64,000 bases of DNA from DATMRF01 sp035566435 (GTDB taxonomy: Bacteria; Verrucomicrobiota; Verrucomicrobiia; Limisphaerales; UBA8199): the NCBI GenBank assembly GCA_035566435.1, contig DATMRF010000105.1:62001-126000 (forward strand), written 5' to 3'. The notes under the pieces were generated by a model. It was given only the letters and a program-made list of their open reading frames with translations. It was not told the DNA's origin and ran no database searches. Of the stretch, positions 41,508 to 50,576 are shown one piece after another. Positions within the stretch are counted from its first letter, which is position 1. The number at the start of each line of letters is the position of its first letter. The translations under genes were made by a program, and so were the position numbers.

Positions 41508-43262
41508 ATGACGATACCTATGCCCGCTAAGCTGGTGATTGCCGGCGCGCTCCTCCTCGCGGCGGCGGTGGGAGCTCTGTGGTTCGCCGCTCGGCCCGCC
41601 TACCGCCATCACCGCGAACTCCGCTCCCTCGACCAGGCCAGCCGCTTCCTCGCGCGCGGCGATCGCCCCAATGCCTCCCTCAGCGCCCGCCAGGTCCTCG
41701 CACTCAACCCCCGCAACCTCCAGGCCTGCCGCATCATGGCACAGCTGGCCGAGTCCGCGCGCGCTCCACAAGCCATCGATTGGCGCCGTCGTATCGCCGA
41801 ACTGTCCCCTACCGCTGACAACCGGCTGGCCTTGGCCGCCGCTGCTCTGCGGGGCGAAGGTCGTCCTTTCCCTCTCGCCGCTCAAACTCTCGCCGCCATC
41901 GCGCCCGACGCCAAAGCGCTTCCCGCGTACCATGTTTTGTCCGCCGAGCTGGCCCTCAAACTCAATCAACCGGACCTGGCCGAAGCACATTTCCTCGAAG
42001 CTACGCGGCTCGAACCCACCAATGACCTGCACCAGTTGAACCTTGCCGTCCTCCGCTTGCGCGCCACCAACGTTCTCCAGGCCGCCGCCGCCCGCGCCAC
42101 CCTCGAACGCCTGCGCGCGAACCCGAACCTCGGCGCCGTCGCCCTGCGCTGGCTCGTGACCGACCGCCTGGACTGCGGGGATGTCCCGGCCGCCCAGGCC
42201 CTTTCCAGCGAACTCGTTGCCCAACCCACAGCCGCGATGGACGACCGATTAACCCACCTCGGCATCCTCCGCCGCGCCCGGAGCCACCAGTTCGACGGTT
42301 ACCTGGCTTCGGTGCAAACCTTGGCGGGCACGAATGCAGGCCAGGTTCACACCGTGTGTGGTTGGATGCTGGGCAACGGCCTGGCTGAAGAGGCCACTCG
42401 TTGGCTGACGAATCAGTCGCCTGGCTTGCAGGCGCAACTGCCGGTGCGGCTTGCGCTGGCTGATTGCTATGCCGGCCTGAAAGATTGGGCCGGTCTGAAG
42501 GGTTTCCTCGAACGCGAGCAATGGGGCGAACTTGAATTCCTGCGGCTCGCCTGGCTCTCTCGCGCCGCCAGCGAGCAAAAGGAGCAGTTCGCGGCGGAGG
42601 CACAGTGGCGTCTGGCCTTGCGCCGGGCGGGCGACCGGCTCGGGCCGCTGCTTTCTCTGCTGAACCTCGCGGCGAGTTGGGGCCGAACGAACGAGCGCGA
42701 GGACCTGCTCTGGCTGGTCGTTCAAAGGTATCCGGGCGAACGCTGGGTGCTCAAGGAACTGGACCGCTTATACGCCGCCGCGGGCAACACGCGCGGTCTG
42801 CATAAAGTCCACGCGGCGCTCGTCGCTGCCGATGGCAGAGACGTGGCGGCGAAGAACAATTTGGCGGCGACGTCGATGCTGTTGAAACTCAACCTGCCGC
42901 GAGCACACGAGCTGTCGAGGGAAATCTACGCCGCACATCCGGAAGAGCCGGTGATCGCCTCCACTTACGCTTATTCGCTGTACCTGCAAGGACGGACCCG
43001 CGAGGGGTTGGCGGTCATGGAGAAACTGGCGCCGGATAGTCTCAAGACTCCTGCCGTGGGGCTTTATTATGGTGTTTTGTTGCGGGCGGTTGGCCGGGGC
43101 GGTGAGGCTGAGCCCTATTTCGCGCTGGCCCGTGGCGCCCGGCTGTTGCCGGAGGAAAAGGCCCTGGTGGACCAGGCGCCGGGGACTGGCGACAGAGGTC
43201 AGAGGACAGAGGGGAGCGCGCGGGCTCCGCGAACTGGCCGACCCATTCGTGAACGTTCTTGA
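41508..43262 (+). CDS. Membrane-anchored TPR protein
   Basis: A 584-residue protein with one N-terminal hydrophobic segment (KLVIAGALLLAAAVGALWFA) and the rest soluble. Helical repeats of TPR type run through residues 40-560 (LDQASRFLARGDRPNASLSA, LAEAHFLEATRLEPTNDLHQ, VIASTYAYSLYLQGRTREGL). It is probably anchored in the inner membrane with a periplasmic TPR scaffold. The next gene, 135 bp downstream, encodes a DUF2723 protein that also ends in TPRs, so the two may act together. The C-terminal residues after 560 (RGQRTEGSARAPRTGRP) look like read-through into unconserved sequence. Confidence 0.75.
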   Translation: MTIPMPAKLVIAGALLLAAAVGALWFAARPAYRHHRELRSLDQASRFLARGDRPNASLSARQVLALNPRNLQACRIMAQLAESARAPQAIDWRRRIAELSPTADNRLALAAAALRGEGRPFPLAAQTLAAIAPDAKALPAYHVLSAELALKLNQPDLAEAHFLEATRLEPTNDLHQLNLAVLRLRATNVLQAAAARATLERLRANPNLGAVALRWLVTDRLDCGDVPAAQALSSELVAQPTAAMDDRLTHLGILRRARSHQFDGYLASVQTLAGTNAGQVHTVCGWMLGNGLAEEATRWLTNQSPGLQAQLPVRLALADCYAGLKDWAGLKGFLEREQWGELEFLRLAWLSRAASEQKEQFAAEAQWRLALRRAGDRLGPLLSLLNLAASWGRTNEREDLLWLVVQRYPGERWVLKELDRLYAAAGNTRGLHKVHAALVAADGRDVAAKNNLAATSMLLKLNLPRAHELSREIYAAHPEEPVIASTYAYSLYLQGRTREGLAVMEKLAPDSLKTPAVGLYYGVLLRAVGRGGEAEPYFALARGARLLPEEKALVDQAPGTGDRGQRTEGSARAPRTGRPIRERS

Positions 43263-43397
43263 TAGGAATCCCCCGCTCCCCGCCCTGGAAGTCCGGCAGA
43301 ATAACGTGCGCTTTTGCATTTGTGCGAACGGCCCGAAAATTCGGCTCGCCTTATACAAACCCGGCTGGTTATGGTGTCTTTTTAGGTAACATCAAGT

Positions 43398-46300
43398 ATG
43401 ACGAATTCGAAGGCTCAAAAGCCCGGCCCGCCCGCTCCGCCTGGGCGGGTGCCCCCCATGTTTCGGAAAATCGATTGGTTAACGTTCCTCCTCACGTTCG
43501 GAGTGATCTTCACCGTCTATTGCCTGACCATTGCTCCGGAACTGACCCTCGAGGACTCCGGGGAACTGGTCACCGGCTCGATGTACGCCGGCATCCCCCA
43601 CCCGCCGGGCTACCCGGTCTGGACGATTTATAGCTGGCTGTGGACGGTGCTGGTGCCGGTGGGCAACATGGCCTGGAGAGTGGCGCTGGCGGAGGCCTTC
43701 CTCGGAGCCCTGGCGTGCGGCCTGCTCAGCGTGATGGTGTCCCGCGGGAGCAGCCTGTTCATGGAGAGCATCGAGGAACTCAAAAACATGACCGGCAAAT
43801 GGGAGAACTCCATCTGCATGGTGTCGGGCTTTGTGGCCGGCCTGCTGATGGGGTTGGATGGGTTCATGTGGCGGGAATCCGTGGCGGTCAATCGGATTGC
43901 GGTGTCGAGCGTGCCGTGGTTCCTGATCGTGCTGCTGTGCATCATGCGCTGGCTCTACGCCCCGCACCAATACCGTTACATCTACGCGGCGTTGTTCGTG
44001 TTCGGCATCTGCTTTACGACGCATCAGAGCCTGATCGTGGCCGGGTTGGGCGTGCAAATCGCAATCGCGGCCGGCAAACCGCGCCTGGGCCGGGAAGTGT
44101 TTTTCTGGAGCTTCGTCGTGGTCTTCATGACGGACATCTTTTACTCCCTCGTCACCTACCTGGTCTCAACCAATGGAGAAGCGCAGCATATGTTTTCGAA
44201 CCTGGCCAAGCCGGGACTCCAGGTCATGTATTACGGCATCGGCCTGGGATCGCTGGCGGCGGCTATCTGGCTGGCGGTTCGGACCAAAACCTCGGGCCTC
44301 GTAATCCTGCGGACCGTCGCGTTCGTTATACTCTACTCGGGCTTCATGCTGGCGATATTGAAGCGCGGCGATTCCGGCAGCTTCACCTTTTTCGCCTTGG
44401 TCTGCCTGGGCGGCCTGGTCTGGTTCGCTTATTTGGCCTGGAAAACCTGGGCCGACGACCGGGAATGGCTGGCTGTCGGGCTGCTCGGTTTGCTCTGGGT
44501 GGCAGGCGCCGCTTTCTATTTCTACGAACCGATCTCGGGCATGACCAATCCCCCGATGCAATGGGGTTACCCGCGCACCGTCGAAGGTTTCTGGCACGCT
44601 CTGAGCCGCGGCCAATACGAGCAACCCAACCCGACGAATCCCCTGACCGAACCGACGCGGTTCCTGGGTCAATTGTGGATGCTCATCGATGGCGCGCAGA
44701 GGGAGTACACGTGGGTTTACCTGCTCATTGCGATCGTGCCGTTCATCTTCTTCCTGAGGCTGCAGAAGCGCGAGCGGGCGTGGCTCATCGGCCTGAGCGC
44801 GATTTACCTCTGCCTGGGCGTGCTGCTCATTATTCTGCTCAACCCAACACCGGACCGCGCCTCGGCCGACCTCATCAAAGTCTTCTTTTGCAATTCCCAC
44901 ACCGTCATTGCGGGCTTGATTGGCTATGGCCTGGCCCTCACAGCGGCCTACATGTCCACCCATTACCAACGGTTCCGCCTGTGGGGACTCGCGGGAGGGA
45001 CTATCGCAGTTGTCCTGGGGATTGCCTGCCTGGCAGACGCCACCGGCAAGACCTTTTTCGGCCCTGCCGGCCAGGTTCCGCTCTCCCAATTGCCGCACTG
45101 GATCGGGCAGGCCTTCGCCCCCAACACCCTCGGGTTGCCCGTGATGGGCGGCCTGGTGCTCGTCGTGGTGCCCCTCGCCTTCGTCGTCGCCCTCGTCTTC
45201 TACCGCGAGCGCGGCCCGCTGCTCGTCACGCTCTCCCTTTTCCTCGCCATGCCCCTTTACTCCGGCCTGGCTCACTATTTCGGCAGCAACCAGCGTGACC
45301 ACTATTTCGGCTACTGGTTCGGCCACGACATGTTCACCCCGCCCTTCAAAGGCGCCGATGGCAAACCCATCTATCCGGAAATGACCAAGGACGCCATCCT
45401 CTACGGCGGCACCGACCCGGGCCGCTTCTGCCCGACCTACATGATCTTCTGCGAAAGCTTCACCCCGCACAACTGCCAGCCGCTCCTGGACCAGACCTTC
45501 GACCGCCGCGATGTCTATATCATTACCCAAAACGCCCTCGCCGACGGCACCTACCTGCAGTACATCCGCGCTCACTACAACCGCAGCAAGGAAATCGACC
45601 CGCCTTTCTTCCAGGAGTTCTTCCGCTCCACCAAGGAGAAGGAACAGAACTACGAGACGAACTTCCTCGCTCGCGCCGTGTCGCCCCTGGACAACTTCTT
45701 CGAGAACCATGGCGACCAGGTCGAGAAGCGGCGCCGCACCTTCACGTCCTGGTTTACCGGGAAGGATTTTATCGGCCTGCCTGCCTTCGCCGCCCGCCTC
45801 CGGCCCAATGCCGGCCAGGACCCCGTCTCGAAGTTCATTTATGACAACCTGACCCCGCAAACCCGCCAGCTCCTCGCCGGCCAGGGCAACGACGCCGCGT
45901 TGGGCGCCGGCCTCGCCAGGGACCTGAATGTCCTGCTCGAACGCGAGTTGGAAGCCAAAAAACTCCTGAACGCCAAACAACAGGAAAAAAATTCCATCGA
46001 GCAGCGCATCGCCGACGGCAGCACCTCCCAAAGCCTGCACACCCGCCAGGCCCAACTGGCAAAAGAAATCGCCGACCTCGCCAAAGTCGAGCCGCTTTAC
46101 CTGCCCGACCGCTTTAAACAGGTCCAAATCTCGGAATACCTGCAGGATTTCATCACGGAAAACCCCCAAAGCCATACGCGCATCCGCCTCAACCGCCTGC
46201 TCCTCGAGGCCGCCTATCCCAAGGAAATCGCCAGGAGCCTCGGCGGCGTTTACCCCGACCGCGAGATGTATATCGCTTCTCCCGAGGATTCGCAGCGCTG

Positions 46301-47591
46301 CTTCAACGAATACCTGGGCGACGCCCAGCGCCGCTACCAGCACGACACCCAGTTCCCCAACGAGCCGCGCCAAATCCGCCCGGGTGAGGACGTCCGGGTC
46401 GTCGATAACAAGGTCACCGTCGCCGGCCAGGTCGCCGTCATGGCCATCAACGGCCTCCTCACCAAAGTCATGTTCGACCACAATCCGAAGAATGAATTCT
46501 TCGTCGAGGAAAGTTTCCCGCTCGACTGGATGTACCCGAACCTGACCCCTTACGGCGTTATCATGAAGATTAACCGCCAGCCCCTGCCGACCCTGCCGGA
46601 GGATGCCATGAAGCGCGACCACGACTTTTGGAAACAGTATTCCAAGCGCCTGACCGGCGATATCATCGACTACGACACTCCGCTCAAAGACATCCGGGCC
46701 TGGATCGAGAAAACCTATATCCGCCATGACTTCAACGGCTTCACCGGCGACCGCAAATTCATCCACGACGATGACGGGCAGAAGGCCTTCTCCAAGCTGC
46801 GCAGTTCCATTGGCGGCATTTACGCCTGGCGCCTCATGCAGGCCCCGCCCCAGTACCGTCCCAAGTCCGATGCCGAGTACCAGCGCATTCTGAAGGAGGC
46901 CGAGTTCACCTTCCGGCAGGCCTTCGCCTTTTGTCCCTACAGCCCGGAAGCCGTCTTCCGTTATGTCAATCTCCTGCTGCCGTTGGGCCGCGTCGAGGAC
47001 GCCCTGCTGATCGCCGAAACCTGCCAGGAACTCGACCCCTATAACCCGCAAGTCTCCGGCCTGGTCGATAATCTCAAGAGCTTCAAGGGCCAGCAACGCA
47101 CCGCTGCCCCGCCCGCCGCGCCCCAGAACGAGCTCGCCGCCCTCGAACACGAGCTGCGCGTAAACCCCACCAACAACGCCGCCGCCGTCGAGCTGGCCCG
47201 CGTCTATCTGCAAATGCAGCAAACCGACCGCTCGGTTCAGGTTCTCGACCGGATGGTCAGCAACCCCGTCGTCGAGCCGGCCGCCGTCATCCGCGCCGCC
47301 CAGCTCTACGCCCAAATGTCTAACTGGCCCAAACTCGAATCCGCCCTCGAACGGCTCGTTAAAATTTCTCCGGACAGTCCTGAGGCCTGGTACGACCTCG
47401 CCGCCTTCAAAGCGAATCTCCGCAAAGACAACGACGTCTTGCCCGCTCTCTCCAACGCTCTGGTCTTAAGCGCCAAACGCCTCACTCGCGAGCCCAAAGC
47501 CCGCGATCTGCTTTCCGAAGCCCGCAATGATGCGCGCTTCACGACCATGCGCCAGAACCCCGACTTCCAAAAGCTGGTTCCACCCAAGTAA
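43398..47591 (+). CDS. DUF2723 (TMEM260-like) membrane protein with C-terminal TPRs
   Basis: A 1397-residue protein. It starts with the DUF2723 domain (IDWLTFLLTFGVIFTVYCLT, LTLEDSGELVTGSMYAGIPH, PGYPVWTIYSWLWTVLV). The acidic E-D-S-G-E loop fits the GT-C type glycosyltransferase layout. About a dozen transmembrane segments fill residues 20-620. A long periplasmic part follows, and the last 180 residues hold TPR-like repeats (ELAALEHELRVNPTNNAAAV, VELARVYLQMQQTDRSVQVL). The animal homologue TMEM260 is reported to be a protein O-mannosyltransferase, so a protein glycosylation role is a fair inference. It is much longer than typical DUF2723 proteins because of the extra C-terminal half. Confidence 0.88.
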   Translation: MTNSKAQKPGPPAPPGRVPPMFRKIDWLTFLLTFGVIFTVYCLTIAPELTLEDSGELVTGSMYAGIPHPPGYPVWTIYSWLWTVLVPVGNMAWRVALAEAFLGALACGLLSVMVSRGSSLFMESIEELKNMTGKWENSICMVSGFVAGLLMGLDGFMWRESVAVNRIAVSSVPWFLIVLLCIMRWLYAPHQYRYIYAALFVFGICFTTHQSLIVAGLGVQIAIAAGKPRLGREVFFWSFVVVFMTDIFYSLVTYLVSTNGEAQHMFSNLAKPGLQVMYYGIGLGSLAAAIWLAVRTKTSGLVILRTVAFVILYSGFMLAILKRGDSGSFTFFALVCLGGLVWFAYLAWKTWADDREWLAVGLLGLLWVAGAAFYFYEPISGMTNPPMQWGYPRTVEGFWHALSRGQYEQPNPTNPLTEPTRFLGQLWMLIDGAQREYTWVYLLIAIVPFIFFLRLQKRERAWLIGLSAIYLCLGVLLIILLNPTPDRASADLIKVFFCNSHTVIAGLIGYGLALTAAYMSTHYQRFRLWGLAGGTIAVVLGIACLADATGKTFFGPAGQVPLSQLPHWIGQAFAPNTLGLPVMGGLVLVVVPLAFVVALVFYRERGPLLVTLSLFLAMPLYSGLAHYFGSNQRDHYFGYWFGHDMFTPPFKGADGKPIYPEMTKDAILYGGTDPGRFCPTYMIFCESFTPHNCQPLLDQTFDRRDVYIITQNALADGTYLQYIRAHYNRSKEIDPPFFQEFFRSTKEKEQNYETNFLARAVSPLDNFFENHGDQVEKRRRTFTSWFTGKDFIGLPAFAARLRPNAGQDPVSKFIYDNLTPQTRQLLAGQGNDAALGAGLARDLNVLLERELEAKKLLNAKQQEKNSIEQRIADGSTSQSLHTRQAQLAKEIADLAKVEPLYLPDRFKQVQISEYLQDFITENPQSHTRIRLNRLLLEAAYPKEIARSLGGVYPDREMYIASPEDSQRCFNEYLGDAQRRYQHDTQFPNEPRQIRPGEDVRVVDNKVTVAGQVAVMAINGLLTKVMFDHNPKNEFFVEESFPLDWMYPNLTPYGVIMKINRQPLPTLPEDAMKRDHDFWKQYSKRLTGDIIDYDTPLKDIRAWIEKTYIRHDFNGFTGDRKFIHDDDGQKAFSKLRSSIGGIYAWRLMQAPPQYRPKSDAEYQRILKEAEFTFRQAFAFCPYSPEAVFRYVNLLLPLGRVEDALLIAETCQELDPYNPQVSGLVDNLKSFKGQQRTAAPPAAPQNELAALEHELRVNPTNNAAAVELARVYLQMQQTDRSVQVLDRMVSNPVVEPAAVIRAAQLYAQMSNWPKLESALERLVKISPDSPEAWYDLAAFKANLRKDNDVLPALSNALVLSAKRLTREPKARDLLSEARNDARFTTMRQNPDFQKLVPPK

Positions 47592-47685
47592 CCCGGGCCG
47601 TCAGAGTTCAAAAGGCTTGACAGCCCACTCGCGCGGCTGAACAATCAGTTGTTGTCGCAACGCTAAACCTCAACCCGAAAGCAAT

Positions 47686-49104
47686 ATGGCCAAAATCGCA
47701 ATGATTGGTGCCGGCAGCCTCGTCTTCTGCAAAACCTTGATGTCCGATTTCCTCGCCACGACGGCCCTCAAAGGCAGCGAATACCGGCTCATGGCCCTGA
47801 CGCGCACGCGGCTCGATAAAATGCAGGCCTTCGTCCAGCGCATGATCCGTGACAACGATATCGACGCCACCGTCGTCTCCACCACCGACCGCCGCGCCGC
47901 CCTCAAAGGCGCCGACTACGTGGTCGTCATGCTCCAGGCCGGAGGCGTGGAGGAGTTCCGCCAGGATTATGAGATCCCGCTCAAATACGGCGTGGACCAG
48001 TGCATCGCCGATACCCTGGGCCCCGGCGGAGTGTTCCGCGCGCTGCGCCATATCCCGGCGCTCCTCGAGCTCGCGCGCGACATGCAGGAACTTTGCCCCA
48101 AGGCGATTCTGTTCAATTACGCCAACCCGATGGCGATGTGTTGCTGGGCGCTGGGCCGGGTGCCGGGCCTGCAGTTTGTGGGCCTGTGCCATGGCGTGCA
48201 GACCACCATGGATTTGGTCGCCAGCTACACCAACGTGCCCAAAGACGAAATTGATTTTCTCGCCGCCGGCATCAACCACATGGCCTGGTTCCTCCGCCTC
48301 GAACACCGCGGCCGGGACCTCTACCCGATTCTCAAGGCGAACTTCGAGAGGCCCGGTTACTACGTCAACGAAAAAGTTCGCGGCGAAGTCCTCCGCCACT
48401 TCGGCTATTTCATGACCGAAAGCACCGGCCATTTGTCCGAATACCTCCCCTACTTCCGCAAAAACCAAAAGGCGCTCGAACTTTACTGCGACGAACCGTC
48501 TTTCGGCGGCGAAACCGGCGCTTATTACAAGTACTGCGCTATGCTCGCGGAGAAGTTCGCCAAGGCCGACCCGCTCTCGATCGAATCCACCGCGCTCGGG
48601 CCGCGCAGCGCTGAATATTGTTCCCATATCATCGAAGCCAAAGAAACCGGCGAAGTCTTCCGCCTCAACGGCAATGTGCGCAACGACGGCTACATCACCA
48701 ACCTGCCCGCCGGCTGCTGCGTCGAAGTGCCGATTTTCGTGGACCGCCTCGGCCTGCACCCGACGGTCGTCGGCAACCTCCCGCCCCAATGCGCCGCTCT
48801 GAACATGACTAATATCCTGGTCCAGGGTTTGACCGTCGAGGCCAGCTTCACCGGCGATCCCGAGCTGGTGATGCAAGCCGTCGCGCTCGACCCGCTCACC
48901 GCATCGGTGCTGACGCTCAAGGAAATCCGCGACATGGTGGCCGAGATGCTCGAGGCGGAGCGCAAATATCTGCCGCAATTTGCCAATAAGAAACTGCGGG
49001 CCGTGCCGGCCATCAGCATTCCTCCGAATGTGACGCGGCAGGAAGTCCCGCTCGATCCCGCGTTGGCGATCGCGAACCGTTTTGGAAAGCTCGCGCGGGC
49101 CTGA
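47686..49104 (+). CDS. Glycoside hydrolase family 4 (alpha-galactosidase type)
   Basis: A 472-residue cytoplasmic protein. It opens with the NAD-binding motif MAKIAMIGAGSLVF. GH4 hallmarks follow: LFNYANPMAMCCWAL, the metal-binding LCHGVQTTMDL near residue 167, and the GINHMAWFLRLEHRGRDLYP block near 195. GH4 enzymes use NAD+ and Mn2+ in an oxidation-elimination mechanism. The C-H-G-V-Q form is closest to MelA-type alpha-galactosidases and related alpha-glucuronidases, so the exact sugar is not certain. It is a single gene; no sugar transporter adjoins it. Confidence 0.9.
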   Translation: MAKIAMIGAGSLVFCKTLMSDFLATTALKGSEYRLMALTRTRLDKMQAFVQRMIRDNDIDATVVSTTDRRAALKGADYVVVMLQAGGVEEFRQDYEIPLKYGVDQCIADTLGPGGVFRALRHIPALLELARDMQELCPKAILFNYANPMAMCCWALGRVPGLQFVGLCHGVQTTMDLVASYTNVPKDEIDFLAAGINHMAWFLRLEHRGRDLYPILKANFERPGYYVNEKVRGEVLRHFGYFMTESTGHLSEYLPYFRKNQKALELYCDEPSFGGETGAYYKYCAMLAEKFAKADPLSIESTALGPRSAEYCSHIIEAKETGEVFRLNGNVRNDGYITNLPAGCCVEVPIFVDRLGLHPTVVGNLPPQCAALNMTNILVQGLTVEASFTGDPELVMQAVALDPLTASVLTLKEIRDMVAEMLEAERKYLPQFANKKLRAVPAISIPPNVTRQEVPLDPALAIANRFGKLARA

Positions 49105-49125
49105 ACCACGCGAGCGCGAGGGTAG

Positions 49126-49147
49126 GGCGCGTTGTCCCCAACGCGCC
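49126..49147. repeat. GGGCGCGTTG palindrome, copy 3
   Basis: GGCGCGTTG and CAACGCGCC form a perfect 9-base inverted repeat around TCCC, preceded by GGTAG. It is 22 bases after the stop codon of the GH4 gene and may act as a transcription end. Same family as the palindromes at 38611, 40190 and 54386. Confidence 0.75.
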
Positions 49148-49187
49148 GTGAAAGGGGTTTGACTTTGGAACGTGCGCTGAACTTGCA

Positions 49188-49286
49188 AAAAGCGGCAGAG
49201 GACTGCCGCACTCCAAAACGCAAGCGAACTCGCACGCGCAACAAGCGCCCGAAGGTTTTGGAGTGCGGCAGTCCTCTGCCGCTTTT
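49188..49286. repeat. Perfect 31-bp inverted repeat
   Basis: The arms 49188-49218 and 49256-49286 are perfect inverted copies of 31 bases around a 37-base middle. Each arm contains the smaller palindrome GCGGCAGAGGACTGCCGC and ends CACTCCAAAA. It looks like a REP- or MITE-like element, not part of a gene. Confidence 0.85.
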
Positions 49287-49357
49287 GCTTCCCATGCCCC
49301 GCGGCGTCTCTTCTGCGGCTTCTGGCGTCCGGCGTCTGACCTCTGGCCCGGAGCCGC

Positions 49358-50287
49358 CTAGCCCGCCGCGCGTTTCTCGCTCCCGGCCGGCGGGGGCAGC
49401 GGTCTCGGCTCCGGGTGAACCGTCACATCCGCGCCCGGCAGAAGTTCGTTGACGACCTGCTCCACACGCTCGGTCAGGTCATGAGCGGCATGGAGGGGAA
49501 GCTCGCCGTCCATGGTGACATGAAGATCGACAAAGTAATGCGGTCCGGCATGGCGAACTCGCACGGCATGGCAATCGATTATCCCGTCCAGGGCTTCGAC
49601 CCGCTCTTTGATTTTCTCAGCGGCTCCAGCCGGCGAAGCATCCAGCAATCCCTGGACGGTCCGCAGCCCAAGCTGTGCGCTGACAAATACGACGATGCCG
49701 CCGACGACCAGCGCCGCGACCGCGTCGGCTTCTTTGAGAAAGCCCAGCGCGGGATACGACTGCGCCACCCTCACCCCCGCCAGTCCCAAAATGACCACGG
49801 CCGAACTCCAGATATCCGTGCTGAAGTGCAAGGCGTCCGCTTCCAGCGCCTGGCTGCGGTGTTTCGCCGCCACTCGGTACAGCATGCGCGAGCGCGAAAA
49901 GTCCACCACGATCGAAACGGCCATGACCGCGAAGGTCCAAATCGACGCATCCACATCGACATGGCCGGAGATCAGCCGCTGAAGCGACTTAACGATGATC
50001 CAGGTGCAGGTTGCCAGCAACAGCAGCGTCTCGACCATCGCCGAAAGATTCTCCACCTTGCCGTGGCCGTAGGCGTGGTCCCGGTCGGGCGGCTTGCTCG
50101 CCGCCCGCACCGCGATGAGGGTTACAACGGCGGCGACCAGGTCCAGCCCCGAATGCGCCGCCTCCGCCAGTATCCCCAGGCTGCCGCTCACCAGCCCCAC
50201 CACGACCTTCAACGCTGTCAGAAACACTGCCGCGCCGACCGAACTCAGGGCGGCCAGGCTCTTTTCGCGCGTGTCATGGGTTGCCAT
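49358..50287 (-). CDS. Cation diffusion facilitator family transporter
   Basis: The start is ATG 50287 (MATHDTREKSLAALSSVGAA); the longer frame runs through the thiC riboswitch and is rejected. The 309-residue protein has six predicted transmembrane segments and both CDF metal motifs: AHSGLDLVAA in segment 2 and ALHFSTDIWS in segment 5. The cytoplasmic domain from about residue 215 has the typical VRHAGPHYFVDLHVTMDG pattern. CDF proteins export divalent cations such as Zn2+, Fe2+ or Mn2+ in exchange for protons. The D-x-x-x-D and H-x-x-x-D ligands fit Zn2+/Fe2+-type members, but the metal is not certain. It diverges from thiC across the riboswitch region. Confidence 0.92.
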   Translation of the reverse strand: MATHDTREKSLAALSSVGAAVFLTALKVVVGLVSGSLGILAEAAHSGLDLVAAVVTLIAVRAASKPPDRDHAYGHGKVENLSAMVETLLLLATCTWIIVKSLQRLISGHVDVDASIWTFAVMAVSIVVDFSRSRMLYRVAAKHRSQALEADALHFSTDIWSSAVVILGLAGVRVAQSYPALGFLKEADAVAALVVGGIVVFVSAQLGLRTVQGLLDASPAGAAEKIKERVEALDGIIDCHAVRVRHAGPHYFVDLHVTMDGELPLHAAHDLTERVEQVVNELLPGADVTVHPEPRPLPPPAGSEKRAAG

Positions 50288-50425
50288 TGTCTGACTGAAG
50301 GCTTTAAGCGAACCAGCGCTCGGAGTGTCCCAAAGCGTCCAAAATGGCGCGAGACATTTCTCCGGGTTGATGTTTTGTCCTCCTGCTTGACCCGCCCGGG
50401 GCCGGGGTCTAGTGTTTCTCTGTTG

Positions 50426-50537
50426 CAGGGGAGCCGACCGGTCGTCCCGCCTGGCGGGACGCGAAGGCTGAGAGTGCCGTGCGGGAGCCCGGCAGACCCG
50501 TTGAACCTGCTCCAGGTAATGCTGGCGAAGGGAACTA
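50426..50537 (+). promoter_or_regulatory. TPP riboswitch (THI element)
   Basis: The sequence carries the conserved core: GGGGAGCC at the 5' side, GGCTGAGAG near 50466, then GACCCGTTGAACCTG, GGTAATGCTGGCG and AGGGAAC at the 3' side. The order and spacing match the thiamine pyrophosphate aptamer. The P3 arm is extended by the hairpin CGTCCCGCCTGGCGGGACG. It lies about 40 bases before the thiC start codon, so it should shut off thiC when thiamine pyrophosphate is abundant, probably by hiding the ribosome-binding site or by termination. Confidence 0.96.
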
Positions 50538-50576
50538 GCTTCCTCGCCGGTTTCCTGGCCAAACAAACAAAGTGCC

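Noticed and set aside
44166..47315. A 1049-residue minus-strand open frame under the DUF2723 gene
   Set aside because: Antisense shadow caused by codon bias of the real gene; Gly/Val/Glu-rich and without domains.
47608..49188. A 526-residue minus-strand open frame under the GH4 gene
   Set aside because: Antisense shadow; the plus strand carries a full GH4 protein with all motifs.
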